Source: Candidatus Tenebribacter davisii
Lineage (GTDB): Bacteria > Cloacimonadota > Cloacimonadia > Cloacimonadales > TCS61
Assembly: GCA_030765535.1 (NCBI GenBank)
Contig: JAVCCH010000117.1
Location: 1 to 41,873, forward strand
DNA length: 41,873 nucleotides
Reading direction: 5' to 3'
Positions within the stretch are counted from its first letter, which is position 1; every line of letters starts with the position of its first letter. Below the pieces are notes generated by a model that ran no database searches, was not told the DNA's origin, and was given only the letters and a program-made list of their open reading frames with translations. Positions 41,393 through 41,873 of the stretch are shown one piece after another. Position numbers and translations under genes: made by a program.

Positions 41393-41440
41393 TAAGTCCT
41401 CCTATATCTTCTGTAAAGTTCTGGATTGCTTTAAAAATGA

Positions 41441-41476
41441 CAAGAAAAAAAAGCACCTGACATAAGACAGGTGCTT
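41441..41476 (-). terminator. Rho-independent terminator of the barrel gene
   Basis: Read on the minus strand, aagcacctg and caggtgctt form a perfect 9-bp stem around an 8-base loop, followed by TTTTTTCTTG. It lies about 40 bases beyond the stop of the outer-membrane gene. Confidence 0.9.
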
Positions 41477-41517
41477 TAGGTTATTAATTAATCCAAGTTG
41501 GATTAATATCAATTTGA

Positions 41518-41873
41518 TCAGAATTTTAGAGTAAATGACATTTTAAGCGACTGTACAAAATCCTGCAATGTGTTATGATCCAAATCAAAAAATCCCACAA
41601 AATCTATTTGCAGTTTCTTAGTTGGCTCAAAGCCAATACCGTAGAAATAATTTGTTGAACTTAATGTTGTTTTTCTTTGATTTGAATATGAGCTATATGT
41701 GTTATCTTCGATTTCAACGGTTGAAGTTTCGTCACCATATTCCGTAATGATAACAATCGGATCGGCATTTGTTACCTGTTTACTATGATTGTGAACTCTA
41801 TACCTATTGTAGAAAGAAGCTCCAAATCTGACTGCCCATTTATTATTTCTGGTGAATTTGTACTCTAAACCTA
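41518..41873 (-). CDS. Outer-membrane beta-barrel protein (5' partial, C-terminal 118 codons)
   Basis: A minus-strand frame runs in from the window edge and ends at TGA 41518-41520. The visible 117 residues alternate polar and hydrophobic positions with many Tyr and Phe (GLEYKFTRNNKWAVRFGASF, NYFYGIGFEPTKKLQIDFV) and end in MSFTLKF, the terminal Phe of Bam-inserted barrels. The family cannot be named from this fragment. A strong terminator follows. Confidence 0.7.
   Translation of the reverse strand, partial: GLEYKFTRNNKWAVRFGASFYNRYRVHNHSKQVTNADPIVIITEYGDETSTVEIEDNTYSSYSNQRKTTLSSTNYFYGIGFEPTKKLQIDFVGFFDLDHNTLQDFVQSLKMSFTLKF

Overview
The window is AT-rich, Gram-negative-type bacterial DNA with tightly packed genes. 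Three things suggest the Fibrobacterota-Chlorobi-Bacteroidota/Cloacimonadota side of the tree: two large secreted proteins that end in the same FlgD-like C-terminal sorting domain (NPFNP motif near its start), several outer-membrane barrel-like proteins, and an ExbB-ExbD-TonB set. Candidatus Cloacimonadota is my best guess, but it rests on protein style only. I see no rRNA, tRNA, CRISPR array, integrase or complete insertion sequence.

Layout. 1-2.8 kb: the 3' part of a polysaccharide-deacetylase-like gene, then about 500 bp of non-coding DNA with an orphan 20-codon signal-peptide ORF and a degenerate palindromic repeat, then a zinc-ribbon/DUF2007 gene and a possible 59-aa ORF. 2.8-10 kb: an unknown cytosolic helical protein, a 965-aa secreted beta-propeller protein, and a divergent lipoprotein/outer-membrane-protein pair ending in a bidirectional terminator. 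10-19.3 kb (minus strand): a classic fatty-acid operon, rpmF-plsX-fabH-fabD-fabG-acpP-fabF-rnc, extended by an Elp3-like radical SAM gene and a VWA-type membrane protein, with a palindromic candidate operator in front. 19.4-21.1 kb: an AhpD-like peroxidase-family gene and a 2x[4Fe-4S] ferredoxin in poorly coding DNA.

21.1-26.6 kb (minus strand): an overlapping operon for the end of the shikimate pathway. It holds a chorismate synthase-chorismate mutase fusion and a dehydroquinase-shikimate dehydrogenase fusion, followed by a transglutaminase-like lipoprotein and a pyrimidine-nucleoside phosphorylase. 26.8-33.8 kb (plus strand): exbB-exbD-tonB, folP, cdaA (c-di-AMP synthesis), coaE and an Asp-box (BNR) secreted protein. 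33.9-37.9 kb: a small exported protein converging on a two-gene signalling unit, REC-PAS-PAS-PAS and GAF-PAS-PAS-HD-GYP, with no kinase. 38-41.9 kb (minus strand): an AI-2E/PerM-family permease with a PDZ-radical-SAM (DUF512) protein, a TPR lipoprotein, and the 3' end of an outer-membrane barrel gene.

The genes are mostly housekeeping (lipid, aromatic, folate and CoA synthesis) mixed with envelope and secretion functions. The most unusual items are the AroC-AroQ fusion next to AroDE, the paired sites upstream of the fatty-acid operon, the RHL variant in the diadenylate cyclase, and the kinase-less REC/HD-GYP pair. No clear previously undescribed defence or mobile system is visible.
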